DNA of 64,000 nucleotides from contig JBEIRY010000001.1 in NCBI GenBank assembly GCA_040375675.1, forward strand, positions 5,705 to 69,704, written 5' to 3'. Source of the stretch: CAIUSP01 sp040375675 (GTDB lineage Bacteria; Actinomycetota; Thermoleophilia; Solirubrobacterales; 70-9). Within the stretch, counting starts at the first letter, position 1, and each line of letters opens with the position of its first letter. A program made the translations under genes and the position numbers. Positions 9,749-18,362 of the stretch are shown here, in pieces. The notes under the pieces were generated by a model. It searched no databases, was not told the DNA's origin, and worked only from the letters and a program-made list of their open reading frames with translations.

Positions 9749-10641
9749 GACGCATCACCGCGAAGACGATCCTCGAGCCGCTTGGAGGTTCCGGCAGCGA
9801 CCGCGCGCTCGGCCCTCTCGGGGTCGAGTTCGACCCCCTCGCGGTCGGCCAGGTCCAGCAGGCGCTGGCGCTCGGTGTCTTGTCTCGCCCACTCGAGAAA
9901 GAGCCAGGCGAGAACGAACAGTGTGATCAGACCCTGCTCGGTCAGCATGATCGTGCCGGCGGTCCCCTGGTCTGCCAGAGGATTTATGCCCCAGAACTCC
10001 CGGCCGCTTGCGTAGTCGGGATAGAAGTCGGTGTCGGCCCAGAGGAAGACGTTCCCGAGCACCGTCCCCACCAACCGGACCGCGATTAGGTATCCGATCT
10101 TGGCCGGCAGGGTGAACCAGGTCGGCTTCGGAAGGGGGCCGAACAGCGGCATCCACATCAGCACCCCGAACCCGATGAAGCAGAGGTGCTCGAGAGCGTG
10201 AAGAGGGGGACTGGTGAGCGCGCCTTGGTAGAGCACGGGCAGGTGCCAGACGTAGAGGTTGATCGCCCACAGCGGCAAGGCGACCAGCGGGTGTGCAAGC
10301 ACCCGCAGGCGCGAGAAGAACTCGATCGAAAGCACCGGCTGCAAGAGCGGGCCGGTCAACCCCAAAACCAGCAGGAGCGCACCTATGTCGCCGATGATCA
10401 GGTGCTGGATCATGTGAGCCAGCAGAAGTTCCTCGCCGATATGCGCAACCGGCGCCACATAGGCAGCGACGATCAATACGAGTCCGGCAGCAAAACAGAT
10501 CAACCGCCAGGTCGGAACCGGGGTGCCGCGAGCCGCCAGCGTCGCGGCACGACGCAGGTACATGAAGGCCAGCACGACCACACCGGTGACCTGGAGCGGC
10601 GCGAGGATCGGTCCGCCTACGTGGGCTAGAGGGAATTCCAT
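9745..10641 (-). CDS. ctaG: Cytochrome c oxidase assembly factor CtaG (caa3-type)
   Basis: Polytopic membrane protein of about 298 residues needed for copper insertion into the aa3/caa3 oxidase in Bacillus. The start is ATG at 10641 (MEFPLAHVGG); the longer reading frame upstream runs into the divergent promoter and has no hydrophobic character. Seen: about seven transmembrane segments and the conserved histidines in LLAHMIQHLIIGD and HALEHLCFI. Its last four bases overlap the next gene. It is 16 kb from the oxidase genes, as often happens. Confidence 0.9.
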   Translation of the reverse strand: MEFPLAHVGGPILAPLQVTGVVVLAFMYLRRAATLAARGTPVPTWRLICFAAGLVLIVAAYVAPVAHIGEELLLAHMIQHLIIGDIGALLLVLGLTGPLLQPVLSIEFFSRLRVLAHPLVALPLWAINLYVWHLPVLYQGALTSPPLHALEHLCFIGFGVLMWMPLFGPLPKPTWFTLPAKIGYLIAVRLVGTVLGNVFLWADTDFYPDYASGREFWGINPLADQGTAGTIMLTEQGLITLFVLAWLFLEWARQDTERQRLLDLADREGVELDPERAERAVAAGTSKRLEDRLRGDAS

Positions 10642-10760
10642 CGGGTTCGCCCTTGAGCGTAGCGTGAGGCTCGCGCTGGCTACCCGGGAACAACTCTGTA
10701 ACCAACTCCCTCTCGACTGACCGTAGGATTGTTCGGCGAAGTGGGAGAGCGAGTGAACAG
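10642..10760. promoter_or_regulatory. Divergent promoter region, ctaG / GAPDH-arsJ
   Basis: 119 bases between two divergent genes. A TAGGAT -10 box at 10724-10729 faces right and would start transcription about 25 bases before the GAPDH ATG, leaving room for the GGGAG ribosome binding site at about 10743. I could not recognise an ArsR operator here, and no arsR gene lies nearby. Confidence 0.4.
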
Positions 10761-11789
10761 ATGAGAGCGCGGCGAGTCGGGATAAACGGCTTCGGTCGGA
10801 TCGGGCGGCTCGCCTTGAGGGCTGCATGGGACTGGCCGCAATTCGAGTTCGTGCATGTGAACGAAGTGGCCGGGACTGTCGAGAGCGCGGCTCACTTGCT
10901 CGAATTCGATTCGGTTCACGGCCAGTGGGCTCGCGATATCGAGGTCGAAGCAGCCGGATTCGCTGTGGGAGGCGAAAGCATCAGCTTCACGCAGCACGAT
11001 GAACCCGGACTACCACCGTGGGATGAACTCGGAGTAGACCTAGTGATCGAGGCGACCGGGCAATTCAGAACCGAGGAAAGCCTTCAGGCCTACTTCGAAA
11101 ACGGCGTCGAGAAGGTGGCCGTTGCGGCGCCTATGCGTGGGGAACGGACTCATTCGATCGACATCGTCGTCGGAGTCAACGACGACGCCTACCAACCTGA
11201 ATTGCACCGCATAGCGACTGCGGCATCGTGCACGACCAACTGTCTTGCGCCGGTCGTCGAGGTACTCAACGCAGGCATCGGCATCGAGCGCGGCTCCATC
11301 ACCACCTTGCACGACATGACCAACACCCAGGTCCCTGTGGACCATGCCCACAAGGACCTCCGAAGAGCGAGGGCCGCCGGTGTCTCGCTGATCCCGACCA
11401 GCACCGGCTCCGCCACCGCGATAGGAGTGATCTTCCCTGACCTCGAGGGTAAACTCGACGGGCTCGCGGTCCGGGTGCCGCTGCTGAATGCATCGCTCAC
11501 AGACTGCGTATTCGAGGTGGGCCGTCCAACGACCGTCGAAGAGGTGAACCAACTCCTCTGCGATGCAGCCAACGGACGGCTCGAGGGAATCCTCGGCTAC
11601 GAGGAGCGCCCACTCGTGTCCGTGGATTACCGGACCGACCCCCGTTCCGGCGTGGTCGATGCACTCTCGACCAGGGTCACCGACCAGACGCAGGTGAAGG
11701 TCCTTGCCTGGTACGACAATGAGTGGGGCTACGCGAATCGACTCGTCGAGCTCGTCCGTTCCGTCGCAAGCTCGATCGAAAGTGACTAG
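10761..11789 (+). CDS. Glyceraldehyde-3-phosphate dehydrogenase, ArsJ-associated
   Basis: Type I phosphorylating GAPDH of 342 residues. Seen: NAD-binding GINGFGRIGR at 8-17, catalytic Cys157 in AASCTTNCLAP, catalytic His184 in TTLHDMTNTQ, and the C-terminal WYDNEWGYANRLVEL. It is followed after three bases by an ArsJ-type permease, not by pgk or tpi. In known GAPDH-ArsJ pairs the enzyme uses arsenate instead of phosphate to make 1-arseno-3-phosphoglycerate, which the permease exports. I therefore read it as an arsenate-detoxification GAPDH; a glycolytic role as well cannot be excluded from sequence. The start is ATG with GGGAG upstream. Confidence 0.93.
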   Translation: MRARRVGINGFGRIGRLALRAAWDWPQFEFVHVNEVAGTVESAAHLLEFDSVHGQWARDIEVEAAGFAVGGESISFTQHDEPGLPPWDELGVDLVIEATGQFRTEESLQAYFENGVEKVAVAAPMRGERTHSIDIVVGVNDDAYQPELHRIATAASCTTNCLAPVVEVLNAGIGIERGSITTLHDMTNTQVPVDHAHKDLRRARAAGVSLIPTSTGSATAIGVIFPDLEGKLDGLAVRVPLLNASLTDCVFEVGRPTTVEEVNQLLCDAANGRLEGILGYEERPLVSVDYRTDPRSGVVDALSTRVTDQTQVKVLAWYDNEWGYANRLVELVRSVASSIESD

Positions 11790-11792
11790 AGA

Positions 11793-13049
11793 GTGAAATC
11801 CAAGGCCGCCGCGATAGACCTGCGCAACTACGCGTTGGTCACCGGCGCCTACTGGACCGACACGCTTGCCGACGGCGCGAGTCGGATCCTCGTCCTCTTC
11901 TTCTTCTACCAGCTGGGCTACACCCCGTTCGAGCTCGCGACCGTCTTCGCCTTCTACGAGGTGTTCGGCATCATCACGAACCTCGTTGGAGGGTGGCTCG
12001 CGGCGAGATTCGGACTCCGCGCCACCCTCTTCTCGGGTCTGATGGTCCAGATTCTCGCTCTCGGACTACTCGGTCTGGCACCCGAGGCGTGGCTGGTCGT
12101 CCCCTATGTGATGGCAGCGCAGGCTCTCTCGGGCATCGCAAAGGACCTGACCAAGATGAGCTCGAAGAGCGCGGTCAAGCTCGTGGTGCCGGAAGATCAG
12201 GATGGTGCCCTCTACAAGTGGGTCGCGATCCTGACCGGCTCAAAGAACGCCCTGAAAGGGGTCGGCTTCTTCCTCGGCGGGGTTCTGCTCACGCTGGTCG
12301 GCTTCCAGACGGCGATGATCTGCCTGATGGCGATGGTGGGAGTCGCACTCGTCTCGGTGGCGCTGCTGATGCAAGGTGACCTCGGACGACCCGACGCGAA
12401 GGCGAAGTTCAAGCACATGTTCTCCAACGAACGAGCGGTGAACATGCTGGCCGCGGCCCGGATCTTCCTCTTTGCCTCGCGCGACGTCTGGTTCGTGGTC
12501 GGGCTGCCGGTCTTTTTGAGGACGGTTCTCGGCTGGTCGTTCTGGGAGGTCGGAGGCTTCCTCGCGATATGGGTGATCGGCTACGGGATCGTCCAGGCCT
12601 TCGCCCCGAGATTCGTCAAGCGGCGAGCGGATACAGGCGATTCAGAGCCAGACGGTCGAACCGCCACCTGGCTGGCCTTTCTCCTTGCGGCCTTTCCAGC
12701 CGGGATCGCGATCTCCCTCTCGGCAGATTTCGATGAGACGCTGACGATCGTGATCGGGCTGTTCGCTTTCGGAATCGTCTTTGCGATGAACTCGGCCGTC
12801 CATTCCTACCTGATCCTCGCCTACGCGCACGGGGACAAGGTCGCGATGAACGTCGGCTTCTATTACATGGCCAACGCTGGAGGCAGGCTGGTCGGGACGA
12901 TCCTCTCCGGAGCGCTCTACCAGTGGCAGGGACTCACCGCATGCCTTTGGGCATCGGTCGCGTTCGTCCTGGCAGCGGGGCTGATCTCGCTGCTTCTGCC
13001 ACGGCATCCGACCGTGGCAGGCAAGCGGCTCTCCGCGACACCGGCCTGA
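11793..13049 (+). CDS. arsJ: ArsJ-type organoarsenical (1-arseno-3-phosphoglycerate) efflux permease
   Basis: Major-facilitator protein of 418 residues with about 11-12 transmembrane helices. Recognised by the ArsJ-specific stretch AQALSGIAKDLTKMSSKSA near residues 108-126, by TNLVGGWLAARFGLRATL in the first repeat, and by the adjacent GAPDH gene. It expels the unstable arseno-sugar phosphate made by the partner enzyme, which dissociates to arsenate outside. The start is GTG, three bases after the GAPDH stop, so the two are one operon. Function is inferred from the established pair in Pseudomonas; no arsR, arsB or arsC is present in the window. Confidence 0.85.
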   Translation: MKSKAAAIDLRNYALVTGAYWTDTLADGASRILVLFFFYQLGYTPFELATVFAFYEVFGIITNLVGGWLAARFGLRATLFSGLMVQILALGLLGLAPEAWLVVPYVMAAQALSGIAKDLTKMSSKSAVKLVVPEDQDGALYKWVAILTGSKNALKGVGFFLGGVLLTLVGFQTAMICLMAMVGVALVSVALLMQGDLGRPDAKAKFKHMFSNERAVNMLAAARIFLFASRDVWFVVGLPVFLRTVLGWSFWEVGGFLAIWVIGYGIVQAFAPRFVKRRADTGDSEPDGRTATWLAFLLAAFPAGIAISLSADFDETLTIVIGLFAFGIVFAMNSAVHSYLILAYAHGDKVAMNVGFYYMANAGGRLVGTILSGALYQWQGLTACLWASVAFVLAAGLISLLLPRHPTVAGKRLSATPA

Positions 13050-13064
13050 AGCGACGGGCTGAAA

Positions 13065-13138
13065 GGTGGACGACGGGGCTCGAACCCGCGACCTCCCGGA
13101 CCACAACCGGGGGCTCTACCAACTGAGCTACGTCCACC
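13065..13138 (-). tRNA. tRNA-His (GTG)
   Basis: Folds into a full cloverleaf on the minus strand. The acceptor pairs GGTGGACG with CGTCCACC, including the extra G-1:C73 pair diagnostic of tRNA-His. The anticodon stem CCCGG/CCGGG holds the loop TTGTGGT with anticodon GTG. The T arm carries GGTTCGAGC. No CCA is encoded, which fits the CCA-adding enzyme encoded at 42.5-43.9 kb. Confidence 0.97.
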
Positions 13139-13196
13139 GCGCAGGTGTCAATCTAGCGCGAGAAGGTCCGGCTGCCGCAGGTGCCGGTGTCGCCGA

Positions 13197-14456
13197 TCAG
13201 GGCGCGAAGCGACGGAGCGGTGCCCCGGCGCCCTCGGGGAGCGTCGAGTAGCCGGTGCAGTAAGGATCAGCAGCCACCGATTCGTCCTGCGGGAAGCCGA
13301 AGTCGATCGAATATAGGCGCGACCGACCGCTCTGTGTGGTCAGCGCCTCCTCGATGCCGTCCGGATCGACATAGGCGGAGATCCCGAAGTAGGTCTTGAC
13401 CAGCACCGTCTCGCCGTCCGGACACGCGTCGGCCGCCACCACGCCCCCCACATCCATCTCCCCGAGGAACTCGAGCGTGGTGTCGAATCCGGTCCCGAAT
13501 ACCGGAGCCTGCGCCACATAGACACGTGAGACGGGCTCGGCCTTGGTGATGACGAAGATGTCACCGTTCGCCGGATCGACGACCAGAGCCTCGGCGTCGC
13601 GGGCGCCGTCCGGGTAGACCAGACCGATCGTCTCCGGAGCAACCGATCCAAGGACGGACCCGGGCGCGACACCGCTCAGGGCTGGCTCGAGAATTCGGCG
13701 AACTCTGACCCGGGGCCGAACAGCTGCGTTATCACCGATATCCCCCACGTAGAGCGCGTCCGTTGCCGGGTCTTCTGCGGGACCGATCGCGATGTCCTCC
13801 CAGTCGGTGTTGCTGACGCCGGCGAGGGGTTGCTGCGCCAACAGACCTGCGGATTCATCGAGTGCGTAGAGCGTTGCGGCTCCCCCACTGTCGTCGTGAG
13901 TCCAGAATGTCCCAGGCGCCTCTCGACTTTCGGCCAGACCAGATGCCTCCGTGAGCGGAGCCGGCGCGTATCCGAGTAGCTCGATCCGTGTCGTGACCGC
14001 TCGCTGGGGTCGGCCGACGGTGACGAATCTCACCCGCTTGCGATCATCCCCGGATCCGCTGATCACCAGACCAGACAGACGCGAACCGGAAAGCAGTCGG
14101 CAATAAGGCATCGCTGAGGCGGCAGCACCTCCGAGCGACAGCCTGAACCGCTTGGTGCGTCCGGTGATCCGGCCGCTGCGCCGCGTCGTCACCACCGATT
14201 CATCACCCCTGGTCAAGGTGACACTGATCCTCACCTTCAGCCTGTGGCCGCTCGAATTACGGAGCTTCAAGACCTGAACCGGAATCCCCTCGACACACTG
14301 GATCGACTTGGAGCCGATGGAGACGGCTGTCTGCGGAGCCCTGCCCGCAAGCGAGGTCGCGGCGAAGCCGATGGCCCCCGCGGTCAGGAGCAGCCCTGCG
14401 ATGAGCGGCGCTCGCCTCACCGCGCGTCCGAATGCTGTGTCGCTGTGGATCTCCAT
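13197..14456 (-). CDS. Exported or membrane-anchored beta-propeller-like protein, function unknown
   Basis: 419 residues. An N-terminal hydrophobic segment (APLIAGLLLTAGAIGFAATS, residues 16-35) looks like a signal anchor. A 90-residue Ig-like region follows, then repeated blocks such as GTFWTHDDSGG, TDWEDIAIGP, DALYVGDIGDN and DAEALVVDPANGDIFVITK. This pattern is seen in secreted propeller-like proteins of Actinobacteria with no assigned reaction. Several cysteines (CVEG, YCRLL, ADACPDG, DPYCTGYS) may form disulfides outside the cell. It lies alone between two tRNA genes. I do not assign a function. Confidence 0.75.
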   Translation of the reverse strand: MEIHSDTAFGRAVRRAPLIAGLLLTAGAIGFAATSLAGRAPQTAVSIGSKSIQCVEGIPVQVLKLRNSSGHRLKVRISVTLTRGDESVVTTRRSGRITGRTKRFRLSLGGAAASAMPYCRLLSGSRLSGLVISGSGDDRKRVRFVTVGRPQRAVTTRIELLGYAPAPLTEASGLAESREAPGTFWTHDDSGGAATLYALDESAGLLAQQPLAGVSNTDWEDIAIGPAEDPATDALYVGDIGDNAAVRPRVRVRRILEPALSGVAPGSVLGSVAPETIGLVYPDGARDAEALVVDPANGDIFVITKAEPVSRVYVAQAPVFGTGFDTTLEFLGEMDVGGVVAADACPDGETVLVKTYFGISAYVDPDGIEEALTTQSGRSRLYSIDFGFPQDESVAADPYCTGYSTLPEGAGAPLRRFAP

Positions 14457-14494
14457 CGACTATGGAACAAGGTCGAGCGATGCTAGTCGCGCTA

Positions 14495-14567
14495 CGCCCC
14501 CGGCAGGATTCGAACCTGCGACCCACTGCTTAGAAGGCAGTCGCTCTGTCCACTGAGCTACGGGGGC
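14495..14567 (-). tRNA. tRNA-Arg (TCT)
   Basis: Complete cloverleaf on the minus strand: acceptor GCCCCCG/CGGGGGC, anticodon stem ACTGC/GCAGT enclosing CTTCTAA with anticodon TCT, and T loop GGTTCGAATCC. The discriminator base is G, as expected for many tRNA-Arg. CCA is not encoded. Confidence 0.97.
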
Positions 14568-14732
14568 CGGCCGATCCTGCGACCAGCAAGACGAGCCTAC
14601 ATATACGGCACCGACCTATTGGAGAAAACGCACCCCGCGAAGTTTGGACGGGTGGACAAGCGCCAGACGCGTCGAGACGAATATGCTCACTCCACGCTGA
14701 GCAACCAACTCTGAGAGGAAGGCAACCCGAAG

Positions 14733-16880
14733 ATGAGCAAGACCCGAAGCCAGAACGTCAAGGCAGCCAAGTGGAGCCGCAACGGCGACGACAACGCGCC
14801 GACCGACCTGACCAAGGACGACGGCTATCCGTTCGGGCAGAACGTCTTCAGCGCCACCGAGCAGGCGAAGCGACTCTCCCCCGAGACGATGAAGAAGCTC
14901 GAGGCCACTCTGGAGCGCGGTGAAGCGCTGGATACCTCACTCGCCGACGAGGTCGCCGATGCAATGAAGGACTGGGCGCTCGAGCGTGGTGCGACCCACT
15001 ACACCCACGTCTTCCAGCCGCTGACCGGCTTGACCGCCGAAAAGCATGACTCCTTCTTCTCCCCCGACGGTGAGGGCTCGGCGATCGCCAGGTTCTCGGG
15101 ATCCGAGCTGATCCAGGGAGAGCCCGACGCATCCTCGTTCCCGACCGGCGGCATCCGCGCCACCTTCGAGGCTCGTGGCTACACGGCTTGGGATGCATCG
15201 AGCCCCGCCTTCATCCTCGAAAACCAGAACGGCGCACTGCTTTGCATCCCGACCGCGTTCGCTTCGTGGACCGGCGAGGCGCTCGACGCCAAGATCCCGC
15301 TGCTGCGCTCGATGGACGTGCTCTCCAACTCGGCGATCCGAGCCCTCAAGCTCTTGGGCGACGACAAGTCGACCCGGGTCTTCACCACCGTCGGCCCGGA
15401 GCAGGAGTACTTCCTGATCGACGAGCAGTACTTCTACGAGCGCCCCGACCTCGTCACCACCGGACGCACCCTCTTTGGAGCCAAGCCGCCCAAGGGACAC
15501 GAACTCGACGACCACTACTTCGGCTCGATCCCCGAGCGCGTGCTCGCCTGCATGCTCGAGACAGAGCTGGAGCTGGCAAAGCTCGGAGTACCCGTGCAGA
15601 CCCGTCACAACGAGGTAGCTCCGGCCCAGTATGAGATCGCGCCGCTGTTCGAGAACTCGAACGTCGGCTCGGACCACCAGCAGCTGCTGATGCAGGTGAT
15701 CCAGAACGTCGCCCGCAAGTACGGGTTGGTCTGCCTGCTGCATGAAAAGCCGTTCGCCGGTGTGAACGGCTCGGGCAAGCACAACAACTGGTCGATGGGC
15801 ACCGACACCGGCAACAACCTGCTCGAGCCCGGTGACACGCCAGCGGAGAACCTGAGCTTCCTCTTCTTCTGTGCCGCGGTGATCCAGGCTGTCAACAGGC
15901 ACCAGGGTCTGCTGCGGGCTTCGGTGGCCAACATCGGCCAGGATCATCGCCTCGGAGCCAACGAGGCTCCTCCTGCGATCATCTCGATGTTCCTCGGAGC
16001 CGAGCTCGACAACGTATTCGAGGCGCTCGCCGGTGGCAAGACCGGCGACGACAAAGCCGGTCAAACACTCGATCTCGGATCGGCCGTGCTGCCTCCGCTT
16101 CCGCTCCACGGAGGCGATCGCAACCGGACCTCGCCGTTTGCCTTCACCGGCAACAAGTTCGAGTTCCGCGCGCTCGGATCGAGCATGTCGCTCGCGTTCC
16201 CCAACACGGTGCTGAACACGATCGCCGCCGAGTCGATCGACGAGCTGTCCGATTCGCTCGAGAAGAAGCTGAAGAGCGGAACCAAACTCGCCGACGCGGT
16301 CGGCGAAGTCGTTGCCGAGACCTACAAGGCCAACAAGGCCGTCTGCTTCAGCGGCGACAACTACTCCGACGAGTGGCACAAGGAGGCCAAGAAGCGCGGC
16401 CTGAAGAACCTCCGCACCACTCCCGACGCGCTACCGGAGGTGACCGCCAAGAGCACCGTCGAGGCGTTCGAGAAGTACGGAGTGCTCTCCGAGCGCGAAC
16501 TCGAGTCGCGCTACGAGGTCTGGGTCGAGCAGTACGCGATCCGGGCGAACATCGAGGCAGAGACCGCCGAGTCGATCGCGCGCACGATGATCCTGCCGGC
16601 AGCGCTGAAGCAGCTGGCCCTAGGTGCCGCTGCCAAGGATTTGACGGTCGGCAAGCAGGTCAAGCCGCTCGTGACCAAGCTGAACACGGCGCTCGGCAAA
16701 CTCGCCAAGGCAAACGCATACCCCGACTCGCTCGAAGGCCTCAAGCTCGCCGTACACGCCCGCGACAAGCAGCTAGCCGCGATGGCCGAGGTACGCGACG
16801 CAGCAGACGCCTTGGAGAAGGTCGTAGCCGACGAGTACTGGCCGCTGCCGAAGTACTCGGAGATGCTCTTCATCAAGTAG
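14733..16880 (+). CDS. glnN: Glutamine synthetase type III
   Basis: ATP-dependent ligation of ammonia to glutamate. At 715 residues it is far longer than GSI (about 470) and has the GSIII-specific N-terminal domain (KWSRNGDDNAPTD, YPFGQNVFS, GATHYTHVFQPLTG). Catalytic stretches seen: VGPEQEYFLID, the adenine/ammonia region VNGSGKHNNWSMGTDTG, and RNRTSPFAFTGNKFEFRALG-like arginine and glutamate ligands near residue 465. The start has GAGAGGAAGG seven or more bases upstream. GSIII occurs in Bacteroidetes, cyanobacteria and some Actinobacteria. It stands alone with tRNA genes on both sides, so regulation is not visible. No adenylylation-site tyrosine of the GSI type is expected. Confidence 0.95.
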   Translation: MSKTRSQNVKAAKWSRNGDDNAPTDLTKDDGYPFGQNVFSATEQAKRLSPETMKKLEATLERGEALDTSLADEVADAMKDWALERGATHYTHVFQPLTGLTAEKHDSFFSPDGEGSAIARFSGSELIQGEPDASSFPTGGIRATFEARGYTAWDASSPAFILENQNGALLCIPTAFASWTGEALDAKIPLLRSMDVLSNSAIRALKLLGDDKSTRVFTTVGPEQEYFLIDEQYFYERPDLVTTGRTLFGAKPPKGHELDDHYFGSIPERVLACMLETELELAKLGVPVQTRHNEVAPAQYEIAPLFENSNVGSDHQQLLMQVIQNVARKYGLVCLLHEKPFAGVNGSGKHNNWSMGTDTGNNLLEPGDTPAENLSFLFFCAAVIQAVNRHQGLLRASVANIGQDHRLGANEAPPAIISMFLGAELDNVFEALAGGKTGDDKAGQTLDLGSAVLPPLPLHGGDRNRTSPFAFTGNKFEFRALGSSMSLAFPNTVLNTIAAESIDELSDSLEKKLKSGTKLADAVGEVVAETYKANKAVCFSGDNYSDEWHKEAKKRGLKNLRTTPDALPEVTAKSTVEAFEKYGVLSERELESRYEVWVEQYAIRANIEAETAESIARTMILPAALKQLALGAAAKDLTVGKQVKPLVTKLNTALGKLAKANAYPDSLEGLKLAVHARDKQLAAMAEVRDAADALEKVVADEYWPLPKYSEMLFIK

Positions 16881-16916
16881 TCAGCCAAACCTGACGAGTC
16901 GACGAGTCGAAAAACA

Positions 16917-16990
16917 TCGGGGCGGCTGGATTCGAACCAGCGACCTCGGCCACCCAAAGGCCGCGCGCTACCAGGCTGCGCCACGCCCCG
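16917..16990 (-). tRNA. tRNA-Pro (TGG)
   Basis: Cloverleaf on the minus strand: acceptor CGGGGCG/CGCCCCG, D arm with GCGCAGCCTGGTAGCGC, and anticodon stem CGGCC/GGCCG around TTTGGGT with anticodon TGG. The T arm is CTGGTTCGAATCCAG. The discriminator is A and no CCA is encoded. Confidence 0.97.
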
Positions 16991-17030
16991 ATGCGGCGAG
17001 TCTAGTGGCGGGCGCTGCCGCAGCGGGCTC

Positions 17031-17036
17031 TAGGGT
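17031..17036 (+). promoter_or_regulatory. -10 box for a leaderless DUF1015 transcript
   Basis: TAGGGT lies six bases before the ATG at 17043, so transcription should begin at or within a base or two of the start codon. Confidence 0.5.
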
Positions 17037-17042
17037 TGGGTA

Positions 17043-18329
17043 ATGGCTGAAATCACCCCGATCAATTCGATCCACTACGACCTCGAGCGGGTCGGTCCCT
17101 TCGCCGATCTCGCCGCTCCGCCCTACGACGTGATCGATTCGGCAGGGCGATCCGAGTTGCTCGTCCGCTCTCCCAAGAACATCGTCGAAGTCGACCTGCC
17201 GGAGCCGCCAGCCGACGATCCCGACGGGGACCGATACGCAAACGCCGCAGCGATCCTCTCCGGATGGCTCGACGACGGAACCATGGCGCGGGATGACGCC
17301 CCGTCGATCTGGGCGATGACCCAGGAATACGACGGTCCGGGTGGAACCAGGATGACCCGTCACGGATTCCTCTGCCGGGTGCGGCTAGCCGAATACGGTT
17401 CAGGCATACGCGCCCACGAGCGCACCCAGCCCGGACCCAAAGAGGATCGTCTTCGGCTGACTCGATCGACTCGCTGCAACCTCTCGCCTGTCTTCTCGCT
17501 CTACGAAGGAGACGCTTGGCCGACTCTCGCGCCCGCAATCGACGGGCAACAGGTGTGGGCCCAGGTAACCGATTCCGATGACACCGAACACCGGATCTGG
17601 CAGATCACCGACCCGGAGGTGATCGCATCTGTCGCTTCGGCCGTAGCCGACGCCGAGATGCTGATAGCCGATGGGCATCACCGCTACGAAACCGCCTTGA
17701 CTTACCGCAACGAGAGAATCGAAGCCGACGGCGAGGCCGGCGATGCCGACTTCGTGATGATGGCGCTCGTCGGCCTGGACGACCCTGGACTTACCGTTTT
17801 CCCTACCCATCGCCTGCTGACCGAGATCGCAGCTGATGAGCAGAAGCGGACCACGCTCGGCGAAGGAATGCGCGAGCTTTTCGATATCGCTCAGGTCGAC
17901 CACTCAGACCTCGACCCGGGCGGCGCAGAAGGCATTGGCGTGTTCGGCTACCTCGACTCTCATCACCGTCAGCCGATGCGTCTGACCCTGAACGACGCCG
18001 GGCGCAAGGTCGTGGACTCCGAGTTGGCTGGTGCCTCCGATGCCTATCGCGAACTCGACGCCGCGATCCTCGAAGCGGTGGTGTTCAAGCACCTGCTCGG
18101 GATGACCGAGGACGACATCGCAGCAAAACGGGGTCTTGCCTACACCCCGCACAACGAAAGAGCACTCCAGATGCTCGACGCAGGTGATGCCGATGCCGCT
18201 CTGCTGCTTAGGCCAACACCGGTAGAAGCTGTCAAGGCAGTCGCCGATGCCAGCGAGACGATGCCCCCCAAGTCCACCTACTTCTTCCCCAAGCTGCTAA
18301 CCGGCATCGCATTGAACCCCCTCGGTTAG
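17043..18329 (+). CDS. DUF1015 family protein
   Basis: 428-residue cytoplasmic protein of a widespread family. Seen: the family opening ITPINSIHYD, AAPPYDVID near residue 26, RVRLAEYGSGIRAHERTQPGPKEDRL near 120-145 (arginine/histidine-rich core), and the highly conserved IADGHHRYETALTYRNE near 215. The family's reaction is not established here; conserved charged residues suggest an enzyme. No Shine-Dalgarno sequence is visible and the promoter suggests a leaderless mRNA. The next gene (adenosyltransferase) has its own promoter, so the two may not be an operon. Confidence 0.92.
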   Translation: MAEITPINSIHYDLERVGPFADLAAPPYDVIDSAGRSELLVRSPKNIVEVDLPEPPADDPDGDRYANAAAILSGWLDDGTMARDDAPSIWAMTQEYDGPGGTRMTRHGFLCRVRLAEYGSGIRAHERTQPGPKEDRLRLTRSTRCNLSPVFSLYEGDAWPTLAPAIDGQQVWAQVTDSDDTEHRIWQITDPEVIASVASAVADAEMLIADGHHRYETALTYRNERIEADGEAGDADFVMMALVGLDDPGLTVFPTHRLLTEIAADEQKRTTLGEGMRELFDIAQVDHSDLDPGGAEGIGVFGYLDSHHRQPMRLTLNDAGRKVVDSELAGASDAYRELDAAILEAVVFKHLLGMTEDDIAAKRGLAYTPHNERALQMLDAGDADAALLLRPTPVEAVKAVADASETMPPKSTYFFPKLLTGIALNPLG

Positions 18330-18349
18330 CGCCGGTGGGCCAGTGACCA

Positions 18350-18355
18350 TAGGAT
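18350..18355 (+). promoter_or_regulatory. -10 box for a leaderless adenosyltransferase transcript
   Basis: TAGGAT lies seven bases before the ATG at 18363 with no ribosome binding site between. Confidence 0.55.
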
Positions 18356-18362
18356 TACCCGG

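Noticed and set aside
14937..16379. 480-codon minus-strand frame inside the glutamine synthetase gene
   Set aside because: Fully antisense to a conserved enzyme; no recognisable protein motif.
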